A stretch of 64,000 nt of DNA from Pannonibacter carbonis (GTDB lineage Bacteria > Pseudomonadota > Alphaproteobacteria > Rhizobiales > Stappiaceae), in NCBI RefSeq assembly GCF_003012935.1, contig NZ_PUDR01000002.1, forward strand, positions 372,001-436,000, in the 5' to 3' direction. Made by a program: the position numbers and the translations under genes. The notes below the pieces were generated by a model that was not told where the DNA came from, did not search any database, and saw nothing but the letters and a program-made list of their open reading frames with translations. This document shows positions 37,975 to 46,168 of this stretch, one piece after another. Numbering within the stretch: the first letter of the stretch is position 1; each line of letters begins with the position of its first letter.

Positions 37975-38183
37975 GTGGATGGAAGACACTGATGTTCAAT
38001 GGTGGGCTGGGACTGGCGGTTCTGGTTGGCCAGGTGCTGGACCAGCTCTCGGTCGTGGACTGGGATGCCGTGCTGCCGCCGGAATGGGGGCCGGTCGCGC
38101 TTGTCATTGTCGGTGTGGTCAATGTCCTGCTTCGGCATGTGACCACGGGACCCGCCGGATGGCGCGGTCAGGTTTCCGAGTGA
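37971..38183 (+). CDS. Holin-like small membrane protein
   Basis: A 70-residue protein with two hydrophobic stretches (about residues 10-28, GGLGLAVLVGQVLDQL, and 43-58, VALVIVGVVNVLLRH) joined by a short acidic loop (SVVDWDAVLPPEW). The start overlaps the endolysin stop as ATGA. Size, topology and position next to an endolysin are typical of holins, but holins share little sequence, so this is inference. It is the last gene of the GTA-linked block. Confidence 0.6.
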   Translation: MSGWKTLMFNGGLGLAVLVGQVLDQLSVVDWDAVLPPEWGPVALVIVGVVNVLLRHVTTGPAGWRGQVSE

Positions 38184-38208
38184 GCGAAAATCGACAGGCG
38201 CTGAATGG

Positions 38209-38232
38209 CTCCTGACAGAAGGCTGTCAGGAG
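38209..38232 (+). repeat. Hairpin after the holin-like gene
   Basis: CTCCTGACAG and CTGTCAGGAG form a perfect 10-bp stem with a 4-nt loop, 25 bp after the stop. It is followed by G-rich DNA rather than T, so it may act as a 3' stability element or weak terminator. Confidence 0.45.
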
Positions 38233-38281
38233 GGGGGAGATAGGGTTCAGCCGTTCCTTCCCCCTCCTGATGGAGACTGAC

Positions 38282-38680
38282 ATGAGCGCATCCACCACTT
38301 CCGCCCCCCGCAACAGCGTCGTCTGGTTCGAGATCCCGGTTCCTGATCTCGACAAGGCCGTTGCCTTCTACAATGACGTGCTGCAGGTCCAGCTGATCCG
38401 CGAGAACATGGACGGCATGGAAATGGCCAAGTTCCCGGTCGCGGATGAAATGAACATGCCCTCCGGTCATCTGTCTCTTGGCACGCCGGCTCCGGCAGGC
38501 CAGGGTGGCGTGATCCATCTGCTGTGCCCGGACGCGCTGGAAGACGGCATGGAACGGCTGGCCAAGGCAGGTGGAAAGGTGTTGTCCGATCCGATCAGCA
38601 TTCCGTTCGGACGTTTCACCTATTGTCAGGATCCGTTCGGCAATGGCATTGGGCTCTATGTCGAGACCGGCACGAGGTAA
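38282..38680 (+). CDS. VOC family (glyoxalase-like) protein
   Basis: A 132-residue single-module vicinal-oxygen-chelate protein: SVVWFEIPVPDLDKAVAFYN at the start, HLSLGTPAPAGQGGVIHLLC in the middle and GRFTYCQDPFGNGIGLY at the end. Two modules or a dimer normally make the metal site. The ATG at 38282 has GGAG 5 bp upstream; ATG 38270 is less likely. It is followed 6 bp later by a WYL regulator in the same direction, so the two are probably one operon with the regulator controlling the enzyme. Substrate unknown; it may be an enzyme or a ligand-binding protein. Confidence 0.85.
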   Translation: MSASTTSAPRNSVVWFEIPVPDLDKAVAFYNDVLQVQLIRENMDGMEMAKFPVADEMNMPSGHLSLGTPAPAGQGGVIHLLCPDALEDGMERLAKAGGKVLSDPISIPFGRFTYCQDPFGNGIGLYVETGTR

Positions 38681-38686
38681 GACCAC

Positions 38687-39382
38687 ATGCGCCGCGCGGA
38701 TCGCCTGTTCCAGATCGTCCAGCACCTGCGCGGCGGGCGGCTGGTGCGTGCGGCGCAACTGGCCGAATGGCTGGAAGTGTCCGAGCGCACCATCTATCGC
38801 GACATTGCGGATCTTCAGGCGTCGGGCGTCCCCGTTGAGGGGGCGGCCGGCGTCGGCTATGTCATGCGCTCCGGCTTCGACCTGCCGCCTTTGATGTTCA
38901 CCCGCGACGAGATTGTGGCGCTGGTGGCCGGCGCAAGGCTGGTCAGTGCCTGGGGCGGCGCAGCCATGGCACGGGCGGCGGCAGAAGCCCTGATCAAGAT
39001 CGAGGCGGTCTTGCCGGAAAAGATCGCCTCCCGGCCCGGCGGTATCCAGATCCATGCGGTGGCGCCGGAGATGACTGCCGAGGTCCGGGCGCATCTCGAT
39101 GTCATCGAAGGAGCGGTCGACCGGCGCGAGCGGCTCGACCTTGCCTATCGGGATGGCGAGGGCGCTGCGAGCAGCCGGATCGTACGGCCATTGGGCCTGT
39201 GGTTCTGGGGCAAGGTCTGGACGCTGGTTGCCTGGTGCGAATTGCGGCAGGACTTCCGGATGTTCCGGATCGACCGGATTGCAGGTCTTGAAGCAACCGG
39301 CGAGACATTCCGGCTGGAACGTGGCCGGACCCTGGCTGATTTCTACCGGATGATCGAGCACGTCGGCCCATCCGGCCGCTGA
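38687..39382 (+). CDS. YafY/PafC-type HTH-WYL transcriptional regulator
   Basis: The 231-residue protein has an N-terminal HTH_11 winged helix (ADRLFQIVQHLRGGRLVRAA, then LEVSERTIYRDIADLQASGV) and a C-terminal WYL domain. The usual WYL motif appears as RRERLDLAYRDGEGA, VRPLGLWFWGKVWTLVAWCE and FRMFRIDRI. WYL domains sense nucleic acids or small ligands, and such proteins often regulate neighbouring genes. The start is 6 bp after the VOC gene. Confidence 0.9.
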   Translation: MRRADRLFQIVQHLRGGRLVRAAQLAEWLEVSERTIYRDIADLQASGVPVEGAAGVGYVMRSGFDLPPLMFTRDEIVALVAGARLVSAWGGAAMARAAAEALIKIEAVLPEKIASRPGGIQIHAVAPEMTAEVRAHLDVIEGAVDRRERLDLAYRDGEGAASSRIVRPLGLWFWGKVWTLVAWCELRQDFRMFRIDRIAGLEATGETFRLERGRTLADFYRMIEHVGPSGR

Positions 39383-39468
39383 GGAAGGCCGGGACTGTTC
39401 ATGTCCCATTCAGGCGCCAGGGCCTAAGTCTGTCGGCAAGTTCAAACACGCCAGTCCGGGACCTGACC

Positions 39469-39723
39469 ATGATGCGCCTTTTCCTCGTTCTTGCCCTTGT
39501 TGTTGCCAGCGGCTTTTCGGCCAACGCGGCTTGCTTGTCTCAGTCGGAAGCACAGCAAGTGGTTGCAAGTGGCAACGCTCAGTCGCTTGGCAGTGTTGCG
39601 GCAAGCGTCCAGGGGGAAATAGTCCGGGCGCAGCTGTGCGAAGAAGGGGGGCGGTATGTCTACCAGCTCTCCGTGCTGAAAAATGGCCAGGTCACAACGG
39701 TGGTTGTCGACGCCAGCCGCTGA
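39469..39723 (+). CDS. feuN: FeuN-like small periplasmic protein (PepSY-like)
   Basis: An 84-residue protein with a clear cleavable signal peptide (MRLFLVLALVVASGFSANA, cleavage likely before ACLSQS). The short mature part ends GRYVYQLSVLKNGQVTTVVV, with two cysteines. In Sinorhizobium meliloti a small periplasmic protein, FeuN, is encoded upstream of feuPQ and restrains the FeuQ sensor. This gene sits 169 bp upstream of a FeuP-like regulator and has the same size class, so it is a good FeuN candidate. The assignment rests on context and general features, not alignment. ATG 39472 is an alternative start. Confidence 0.6.
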   Translation: MMRLFLVLALVVASGFSANAACLSQSEAQQVVASGNAQSLGSVAASVQGEIVRAQLCEEGGRYVYQLSVLKNGQVTTVVVDASR

Positions 39724-39892
39724 ATTTTGCCATGATCGCGCGCAAAACAGCAATGTGAGTCGATTTGCCAGGGCTTTTGTGGCGAGAGCGGAACCGCAGA
39801 ATTTTTTCTGTCGGTTTGTTTTCGTGCAAGTCCGGCCGCAAGACTGATCCCCATTTTTTGCTGGAGTTGCTCTGGCCAACCTGGATTTTTCC

Positions 39893-40555
39893 ATGCGCAT
39901 TCTGATTGTCGAGGACGACAAGGACCTGAACCGCCAGCTCAACGACGCACTGACACAAGCAGGCTATGTCGTTGACCGGACCTATGACGGTGAGGAGGGG
40001 CATTTCCTCGGCGACACCGAGCCCTATGACGCAGTCGTGCTGGATCTCGGCCTGCCGAAGCTCGACGGGTTGTCAGTGCTGGAGAAATGGCGGCGCGCCG
40101 GACGCGTGATGCCGGTGCTGATCCTCACCGCACGTGACCGCTGGTCCGACAAGGTGGCCGGCATCGATGCCGGCGCTGATGACTATGTCGCCAAGCCCTT
40201 CCACATGGAAGAAGTTCTGGCGCGGGTTCGCGCGCTGGTGCGGCGGGCGGCCGGGCATGCCTCGAACGAAATCGAATGCGGTGAACTGCGTCTGGATCTG
40301 CGCGCAGGCCGGGTAACGGTTGCCGGGATGCAGGTTAAGCTGACGTCGCATGAATACCGTTTGCTGGCTTATCTGATGCATCACCGGGGCAAGGTGATCT
40401 CGCGGACCGAACTGGTCGAACATCTGTATGATCAGGATTTCGACCGTGATTCCAATACGGTCGAGGTGTTCGTGGGGCGTTTGCGCAAGAAGCTGGGCGG
40501 CGACTATATCGAGACAGTGCGCGGCCTCGGTTACCGGATCGGGGAGCCGACGTGA
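39893..40555 (+). CDS. feuP: OmpR-family response regulator, FeuP-like
   Basis: A 220-residue regulator: receiver domain (residues 1-115) with acidic pocket EDD at 7-9, phospho-acceptor Asp51 in VVLDLGLPK and Lys101 in ADDYVAKPF. A winged-helix DNA-binding domain follows (LTSHEYRLLAYLMHHRGKVI and NTVEVFVGRLRKKLG). It overlaps the kinase gene (GTGA). In Rhizobium leguminosarum feuPQ and cycHJKL are linked, and both affect high-affinity iron uptake; the same linkage is seen here (cyc genes about 2.4 kb downstream). In S. meliloti FeuPQ responds to osmolarity. Confidence 0.82.
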   Translation: MRILIVEDDKDLNRQLNDALTQAGYVVDRTYDGEEGHFLGDTEPYDAVVLDLGLPKLDGLSVLEKWRRAGRVMPVLILTARDRWSDKVAGIDAGADDYVAKPFHMEEVLARVRALVRRAAGHASNEIECGELRLDLRAGRVTVAGMQVKLTSHEYRLLAYLMHHRGKVISRTELVEHLYDQDFDRDSNTVEVFVGRLRKKLGGDYIETVRGLGYRIGEPT

Positions 40556-41934
40556 GCGCCGCAAACCGGCCAGCCCGTCGCCGGTCGCTGGCGGCGCGGC
40601 TCGTTCTGGTCGCGTCACTTTGGTCTGTCGCGGCACTGGCGGTCGCCGGCTTTATTCTGGTGGAACTGTTTCGCGATACGGTGGAGCGTGGTCTCGACAG
40701 TCAGCTGGAAGTCTACCAGAAGGCCATCATCGGGGCGATGGCGCCAAGCGATGGCAAGACCATCAACCGGCCGGAAAATCTGGGCGAGCCGCGCTTCTCC
40801 CTGCCGCTGTCTGGTTGGTACTGGACTATCGCGGACTGGCCGGAGTGGAAGCTGGTATATGCGTCCGGGAGCTTGGTTGGTGATCCGCTGCTGGTCCCGC
40901 CGCTCGCGTTCGGGCAGCGCACAGGCGGCGGCTTTGCGACCGGTCCCGGCGGCGAAGAATTACGGGTTTCCCAGCGGATCATCAGCTTTGATGGCGAGTC
41001 CTACCTGATTGCCGTCGGCGGCAAGACCGAGGGCCTGCGCAAGGATCTGGCCGCCTTCACCGAGCAGGTGGTGCTGACCCTTTCGGTGTTCGGCATTGGC
41101 CTGATTGCGGCAATCTTCGTGCAGGTGCGTTTCGGCTTGCTGCCGATCCGCCGGATGCAGCAGTCGCTCGCAGCTGTCCGGGATGGCGAGGCGGAGCAGA
41201 TCGACGAGAATGTACCGCGCGAACTGGCTCCCCTCGCCATTGAACTCAACGCCCTGATCCGCTCCAATGCGGAGATCGTGGAACGGGCCCGTACCCATGT
41301 CGGCAATCTGGCCCATGCCCTGAAGACCCCGCTCAGCGTCATCTCGAACGAGGCGAGTGTCAGTGGTGGTGATGCCTTTGCCCAGAAAGTGGCCGAACAG
41401 GCGCAACTGATGCGCACCCAGGTGGATCACCATCTGGAACGGGCGCGTCAGGCAGCGCAGCGGCGGGTCATCGGCGTGGCGACACCGGTCGAGCCGGCGC
41501 TGGCGCGGCTGATGCGGGCCATGTCCCGCATCCACGGCGATCGGGGGCTGACCTTCAGCGCCGAAATGGATCCGGCTGTCCGGTTCAGGGGCGAGCAGCA
41601 GGATCTGGAGGAACTGGCCGGAAACCTGATCGACAATGCTTGCAAATGGGCAAGGACGCGCGTCGACCTCAAGGTTGCCGTGATTGCGTCAGCTCCCGAC
41701 GAGCGGGCCCTTCTGGAAATCCTTGTCGAAGATGATGGGCCGGGCCTGACCGAAGAGCAGCGGCGCGAGGCGGTCAAGCGCGGCAGGCGGCTGGACGAGA
41801 GCGTGCCGGGCACAGGCCTCGGCCTGTCGATTGTCGCCGATCTTGCCGCTCTCTATGGCGGCCGGTTCGAGCTGTCGGCTGCGGAAATCGGCGGACTGCG
41901 GGCACGTTTGGTCTTGCCGGCAGCCGTGGGATAA
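40552..41934 (+). CDS. feuQ: Membrane sensor histidine kinase, FeuQ-like
   Basis: A 460-residue EnvZ/PhoQ-type kinase. TM1 lies at about residues 15-37, a periplasmic domain of about 130 residues follows (FSLPLSGWYWTIADWPEWKL), and TM2 is near 175-195. A HAMP-like linker leads to HisKA with His255 in NLAHALKTPLSVI. The HATPase domain has NLIDNACKWA, EDDGPGL and GTGLGLSIV. It begins with GTG overlapping the FeuP stop. The periplasmic domain would be the partner of the FeuN-like peptide. No terminator is seen directly after it. Confidence 0.82.
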   Translation: MSAANRPARRRSLAARLVLVASLWSVAALAVAGFILVELFRDTVERGLDSQLEVYQKAIIGAMAPSDGKTINRPENLGEPRFSLPLSGWYWTIADWPEWKLVYASGSLVGDPLLVPPLAFGQRTGGGFATGPGGEELRVSQRIISFDGESYLIAVGGKTEGLRKDLAAFTEQVVLTLSVFGIGLIAAIFVQVRFGLLPIRRMQQSLAAVRDGEAEQIDENVPRELAPLAIELNALIRSNAEIVERARTHVGNLAHALKTPLSVISNEASVSGGDAFAQKVAEQAQLMRTQVDHHLERARQAAQRRVIGVATPVEPALARLMRAMSRIHGDRGLTFSAEMDPAVRFRGEQQDLEELAGNLIDNACKWARTRVDLKVAVIASAPDERALLEILVEDDGPGLTEEQRREAVKRGRRLDESVPGTGLGLSIVADLAALYGGRFELSAAEIGGLRARLVLPAAVG

Positions 41935-42225
41935 GTGCGAGACGGACGTGGGAAATGTGACAGGGATCACGACAGTGCGCATTGCATTGCGGTATCGTCA
42001 CATCAAGTGATTGGCCAAAGTGTTGCTGTTGCTTGAGGAAAGCACGACAAGAAGGGATGCTGTTTTGGATATTGCCTGCAGCCGGGCAACGAAACGGCCC
42101 AGTTCGGCCATAAAGTGAGACTAAATTTACCAAGGTGATGAAGCATGGTTCTCTGGTCGGCGCCACGGCGCCAATCGGGAGAACCTGGGTGTCAGACCAG
42201 TATGCGCCCGGCGATGGAGTGCCAG

Positions 42226-42678
42226 ATGCGGTGGATGGGAATAACGATGGTGCTGGCCGTTTCGGTCGGGCTGTCCGCATGCGGTTCGGTGGGCGACACT
42301 GGCGGCAGCGGGGCCGGGCTCTGGGGCACCGCGTTCGGTCAATCCGAGAAATCCCTGGCCGAAGCTGAAGCCAATGCCGCCATCAACCAGTTGCTGGACG
42401 GCACCCCGCAGCTCGGGCTTGAGACCAGTGATCGCAAAGTTGCCGCCGAAGCCCAGAAGCAGGCGCTGGCCACTCCCGGCTCGGGCGGGACCGTACGATG
42501 GGACAATCCGCGCACAGGTCGCGCCGGTGAGGTGCGCCTCGGGCCCCGCTATCAGGTCAACAAGACCGAATGCCGTGCGCTCACCCATTCGGTGACCTCG
42601 AAGGACACGCCGGTTCCAGTGGTCGCGCGCTCAACAACCTGCGCTGATGACAAGGGGATCTGGCGTCCGATCAGCTGA
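42226..42678 (+). CDS. Surface lipoprotein, RT0821/Lpp0805-like (17 kDa antigen type)
   Basis: The ATG at 42226 has GGAG 6 bp upstream. The 150-residue product has a lipoprotein signal (MVLAVSVGLSAC, lipidated Cys at about residue 19). The C-terminal domain is of the rickettsial 17-kDa antigen/RT0821 type: TVRWDNPRTGRAGEVRLGPR, YQVNKTECRALTHSV and the ending TTCADDKGIWRPIS. It is probably in the outer membrane. A strong terminator follows 29 bp after the stop. Function is unknown. Confidence 0.78.
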   Translation: MRWMGITMVLAVSVGLSACGSVGDTGGSGAGLWGTAFGQSEKSLAEAEANAAINQLLDGTPQLGLETSDRKVAAEAQKQALATPGSGGTVRWDNPRTGRAGEVRLGPRYQVNKTECRALTHSVTSKDTPVPVVARSTTCADDKGIWRPIS

Positions 42679-42707
42679 TGGAGACGGCTTCAGGTCTGCA
42701 AGACAGC

Positions 42708-42736
42708 AAGGCGCGCCGGGTCGGTGCGCCTTTTTT
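42708..42736 (+). terminator. Intrinsic terminator after the surface lipoprotein gene
   Basis: AAGGCGC pairs with GCGCCTT around a loop that contains a second CCG/CGG pairing, followed by six T. It is a typical rho-independent terminator. Confidence 0.85.
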
Positions 42737-42847
42737 GTCATCGGCAATCGTTAAAATGTGACGGACTGGGGCAAGTGTCTGGAAAGAATTGCTTAAGTTC
42801 CTGAATGTTAGACAGGAACATACCTGCCACGGCAGACCCAAGCAAAG

Positions 42848-44284
42848 ATGACAGACCAAGCGCTCCTGACCGACAAGATCCAGTCCTACCTGATGGCCCT
42901 TTCGCCAAGGGCTGTCGGCACGCTGGTCCGAGGTCTCGAACGGGCACGTCAGTCTGGCAAGGGCGATCCGCATGTGGAGTTGATCCTGGCGGCATCCGCA
43001 GCCCTGCTGCGCGGCGAGGCGCTCGACCGGAGTGCGCCGCGTGACGATCGACCGCTGCCGACCGCGACGCGCCGCGGGCATCTGGAGCGCCTGTTTTTCT
43101 CGCCGCTCGATACATTCCTGGTCAATGAACATCTGCCACGCAAGCAGGAAGGGCGCGTCTACCGGCCCTATCTGAACGAAATCTGGCAGTGGTTGGAGCG
43201 GGATCTCCTGCCGGCAGAGATCCGTCAGGCAAGACAGGACCTCCAAGAACCGCACTCTGATGATGACAAGGCCCATGAGCGCGTTGCGGCGCTGCGCAAG
43301 ATGGCGACGCAGGCCCTTGCCGAAGCCATGGCACGGGCCAACGATTCGGATCGCGAACGGCGGCGGCTCAGCATGGTCCTGGGCGGAGACCGTGCCTTTG
43401 CCGACCTGCAGGACGTCACGAAGCTGTTTCTTGCCGAACCCTGGCTGACACGGTTTCTCGACCGCATGCCGACGAGCTTGACCGAACGTCGGTTGAAGCA
43501 GGACACTGATGTCCTGACCCTGGTCGAGGCCCATGCCCGCAAGCATCCCGACTATATTGCGATGCTGGCCGCGACCGTGCTGGACCGGGCGGACGCGCCC
43601 TGGAGCCTGGGCACCTTTGCGACCCGTCTGGCCGGGACAAACAAGGCACGTGATCTCAGCCGCAGCCCGTTTGCCCCCTTCATGGATGTTGTCATCTCGG
43701 AAGCCGAGCGCCTGAGCATCCTGGCCCGCAGCCAGCGGGACAATCCGGATCCGGTCGCGTTTTCGGAGGCTGTGTCAGGCTATGCCAACCTGATGCGCGG
43801 CCTTGAGTTCGACATGGACCTGAGCGGGGCCGATGCCTGGCGAGGCCGACTTTCCGAGACCCGCCGCGAGATGTCACAGATCGTGACCAGCGAGTTGCAG
43901 ACCGCAAGCGGAGCGGTCCGCCGGGCCCTGGCAGTGCCGAAGGTTGACCGGGATGGGCGCTGGAAAGCCGATAGCCATGCCCTGGATGATGCTGTGCGGA
44001 CCTTGAGAGTGCTGGCCATGGCGCGAGGGACCGCAGAAACTCTGGCCATCAACGACGTCAGCAAGCGGACCCGGCAGACGGTCGAGCAGACACTTGAGAT
44101 CATCACCAGGTCGCTTCTGTCTGACTTTGCCAAGCAAAAAGGCGCATCGCGCGCGGCGCATCTGTCCGCAATCGACGCGGCGATCCTTTTGTCCGAGGTC
44201 TATTTCGGGCCGGACTACGCCGGACAACTCCGTCGCAGCCGGCAGTCCGCCCTTGCTGCGGTCGAAGCAAGCAGCGCGGCCTGA
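42848..44284 (+). CDS. Large helical protein of unknown function
   Basis: A 478-residue soluble, almost entirely alpha-helical protein with no signal, membrane helix or catalytic motif I recognise. Notable segments are LSPRAVGTLVRGLERARQSG near the N-terminus, LERLFFSPLDTFLVNEHLPR at about 80-99, RPYLNEIWQWLERDLLP, LAEPWLTRFLDRMPTSLTER, and a conserved-looking C-terminal region (TETLAIND-type ATETLAINDVSKRTRQ; SAIDAAILLSEVYFGPDYAG). It lies alone between a terminator and the cytochrome c maturation operon, which it could lead into. Its GC-rich codon use is like its neighbours, so recent transfer is unlikely. Confidence 0.7.
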   Translation: MTDQALLTDKIQSYLMALSPRAVGTLVRGLERARQSGKGDPHVELILAASAALLRGEALDRSAPRDDRPLPTATRRGHLERLFFSPLDTFLVNEHLPRKQEGRVYRPYLNEIWQWLERDLLPAEIRQARQDLQEPHSDDDKAHERVAALRKMATQALAEAMARANDSDRERRRLSMVLGGDRAFADLQDVTKLFLAEPWLTRFLDRMPTSLTERRLKQDTDVLTLVEAHARKHPDYIAMLAATVLDRADAPWSLGTFATRLAGTNKARDLSRSPFAPFMDVVISEAERLSILARSQRDNPDPVAFSEAVSGYANLMRGLEFDMDLSGADAWRGRLSETRREMSQIVTSELQTASGAVRRALAVPKVDRDGRWKADSHALDDAVRTLRVLAMARGTAETLAINDVSKRTRQTVEQTLEIITRSLLSDFAKQKGASRAAHLSAIDAAILLSEVYFGPDYAGQLRRSRQSALAAVEASSAA

Positions 44285-44371
44285 CCGGGCAATGTCGTAA
44301 ATTCACGCGCGACCCAAGGTCACACACTTGGCAGTGGTCAGGGTGGGGTCTCCCACCTTATATGTCATTCC

Positions 44372-45508
44372 ATGACACTCTGGATCCTGTTCGCCCTGAT
44401 GACCGGCCTTGCGGCCCTCTCCATTCTCGTCCCGCTGCGCCGTGGCGGTGACCCGCTGACAGCGGCCTCTGCCAACCGGGCGGCTGATGAGGCCGTCTAC
44501 ATGGCACAACTCGACGAGATTGACCGTGATCTTCAGCGGGGGCTTGTGGATGCGGCGCAAGCCGACGCAGCCCGAACCGAAATCGCGCGACGTCTTCTGG
44601 CCGCACACCGGCAGAACAAGGGCGAGACCAGAACGGTCGGGACGCGAGCTGCTAAATTCGTACAACTCTTGGCATCGCTGCTGCTGCCGGCGGCAGCTCT
44701 GGGGCTGTATCTTTGGCTCGGATCGCCGCATCAGCCCGACCAGCCACTGGAGGCCCGTCTTCAGTCCGATCCGCAAGGCCAGCCGGTCGATGTGCTGGTC
44801 GCCCGCGTCGAGCGGCATCTTGCTGCCAATCCGCAGGATGGTCAGGGCTGGGAGGTTTTGGCCCCGGTGTACATGAGCCTTGGCAGACCCCAGGATGCGG
44901 CGCAGGCCTATGCCAATGCCATCCGCCTCAACGGGGCGAGTGAACCGCGCGAATCGAGTTACGGCGAAGCACTTGTCGTTGCTGCCGAAGGGCTTGTGAC
45001 AGCAGAGGCACGCGCGGCGTTTGACCGGGCAGTGAAACTAGACCCGGCGGCGCCCAAGCCCAGGTTCTTCCTCGCCCTCGCTCTCGGACAAGAAGGCAAG
45101 CGTGAGGAAGCTATCGCTGCCTGGAGGAGCTTGCTGGAGGGTGCAGACCCGCGCGCAATCTGGGTGCCTGCTGCCGAGCAGGAACTGGCGCAACTCGAAG
45201 GCAGGCTGCCCGCGAGCCTGCAGCCACCCCGTGGTCCGGCTGCTGCAGATGTCGAGGCGGCGGCCGCCCTGAGTGAGGGTGACCGGAACGACATGATCCG
45301 GTCCATGGTCGACGGACTGAAGACCCGGCTTGAGACAGAGGGCGGTTCGGCGGAAGACTGGCTTCGGCTGATCCGGGCACAGGCAGTGATGGGGGACAAG
45401 GACGCCGCCCGGGCAAGTGCCGCGGGCGCGCGGGAGGCGCTGCAGGATGACGCTGCTGCGCTCGATGCCTTAAACAGGGCTGAGGCTGACAATGGTCTCG
45501 GCTCGTAG
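44372..45508 (+). CDS. ccmI: Cytochrome c maturation protein CcmI (CycH)
   Basis: A 378-residue inner-membrane protein. Two membrane helices (about residues 3-22 and 94-113) flank a cytoplasmic leucine-zipper-like loop (VYMAQLDEIDRDLQRGLVDA). The periplasmic part has TPR repeats (VARVERHLAANPQDGQGWEV, AAQAYANAIRLNGA, AFDRAVKLDPAAPKPRFFLA). CcmI binds apocytochrome c and presents it for heme attachment. First gene of the ccmI-ccmE-ccmF-ccmH (cycHJKL) operon; the next gene begins 75 bp later. Confidence 0.94.
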   Translation: MTLWILFALMTGLAALSILVPLRRGGDPLTAASANRAADEAVYMAQLDEIDRDLQRGLVDAAQADAARTEIARRLLAAHRQNKGETRTVGTRAAKFVQLLASLLLPAAALGLYLWLGSPHQPDQPLEARLQSDPQGQPVDVLVARVERHLAANPQDGQGWEVLAPVYMSLGRPQDAAQAYANAIRLNGASEPRESSYGEALVVAAEGLVTAEARAAFDRAVKLDPAAPKPRFFLALALGQEGKREEAIAAWRSLLEGADPRAIWVPAAEQELAQLEGRLPASLQPPRGPAAADVEAAAALSEGDRNDMIRSMVDGLKTRLETEGGSAEDWLRLIRAQAVMGDKDAARASAAGAREALQDDAAALDALNRAEADNGLGS

Positions 45509-45583
45509 GCCGGACCTGAGATAACAACTGAGACGGTGGCCAATGCCGGCCGCCGGTCACGCAAGAGGGATGCGGGACGCGAC

Positions 45584-46033
45584 ATGACACGAAAGCAACG
45601 CCGGCTGACGCTGATCGGGGCCGCTGCCGTGGTACTGGCCTCGGCAGCAGGCCTGATCCTCTACGCGCTCAATGATCAGATCGTCTTTTTCCAGACGCCG
45701 ACCGATGTGGTCGCCAAGCAGATCCCGTCCGGCCAGCGCATTCGCCTCGGCGGCCTGGTGGAAGAGGGGTCAATCGAGCGGTCCGAGGATGCAAAGGTCA
45801 GTTTCCGGGTGACGGATACGGCGAATACGGTGCCCGTCACCTATGTCGGTATCCTTCCCGACCTGTTCCGCGAGGGGCAGGGCGTGGTGACTGAAGGCAT
45901 TGTCGGTCCTGACGGGATCTTTCGGGCCGATAGTGTGCTCGCCAAGCATGACGAGAACTATGTGCCCAAGGAAGTCGCGGACGCGCTGAAGGCGCAAGGC
46001 GTCTGGAAGGGTGACGACACCACAGCCCAGTGA
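45584..46033 (+). CDS. ccmE: Heme chaperone CcmE (CycJ)
   Basis: A 149-residue membrane-anchored heme chaperone. TM at about residues 9-29 ([20 protein letters not shown]) is followed by the OB-fold domain with [17 protein letters not shown] and GQGVVTEG. The heme-binding His122 and Tyr126 lie in [10 protein letters not shown]. The ATG at 45584 gives the normal start MTRKQRRL; a start at 45536 would be longer than usual. CcmE receives heme from CcmC and passes it to CcmF/CcmH in the periplasm. Confidence 0.95.
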   Translation: MTRKQRRLTLIGAAAVVLASAAGLILYALNDQIVFFQTPTDVVAKQIPSGQRIRLGGLVEEGSIERSEDAKVSFRVTDTANTVPVTYVGILPDLFREGQGVVTEGIVGPDGIFRADSVLAKHDENYVPKEVADALKAQGVWKGDDTTAQ

Positions 46034-46168
46034 GCCCGGACGTTTTGCAGCTCTAAGGGCAGCGAAGCGACTTGGCCTGCATTCTTCTTGCGCCTTGCGG
46101 CAGAAGGCGCCGCTCCACAAGGGGCAAATGCGCGTTATAACCGGACAAAACCACCGGACGAGGGACCG

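Noticed and set aside
20571-38183. Block considered as an integrated prophage
   Set aside because: No integrase, repressor, replication gene or att-like flanking repeats were seen, and gene order is that of a GTA.
38209-38232. Hairpin considered as an intrinsic terminator
   Set aside because: The stem is perfect, but G-rich sequence rather than T follows on the plus strand.
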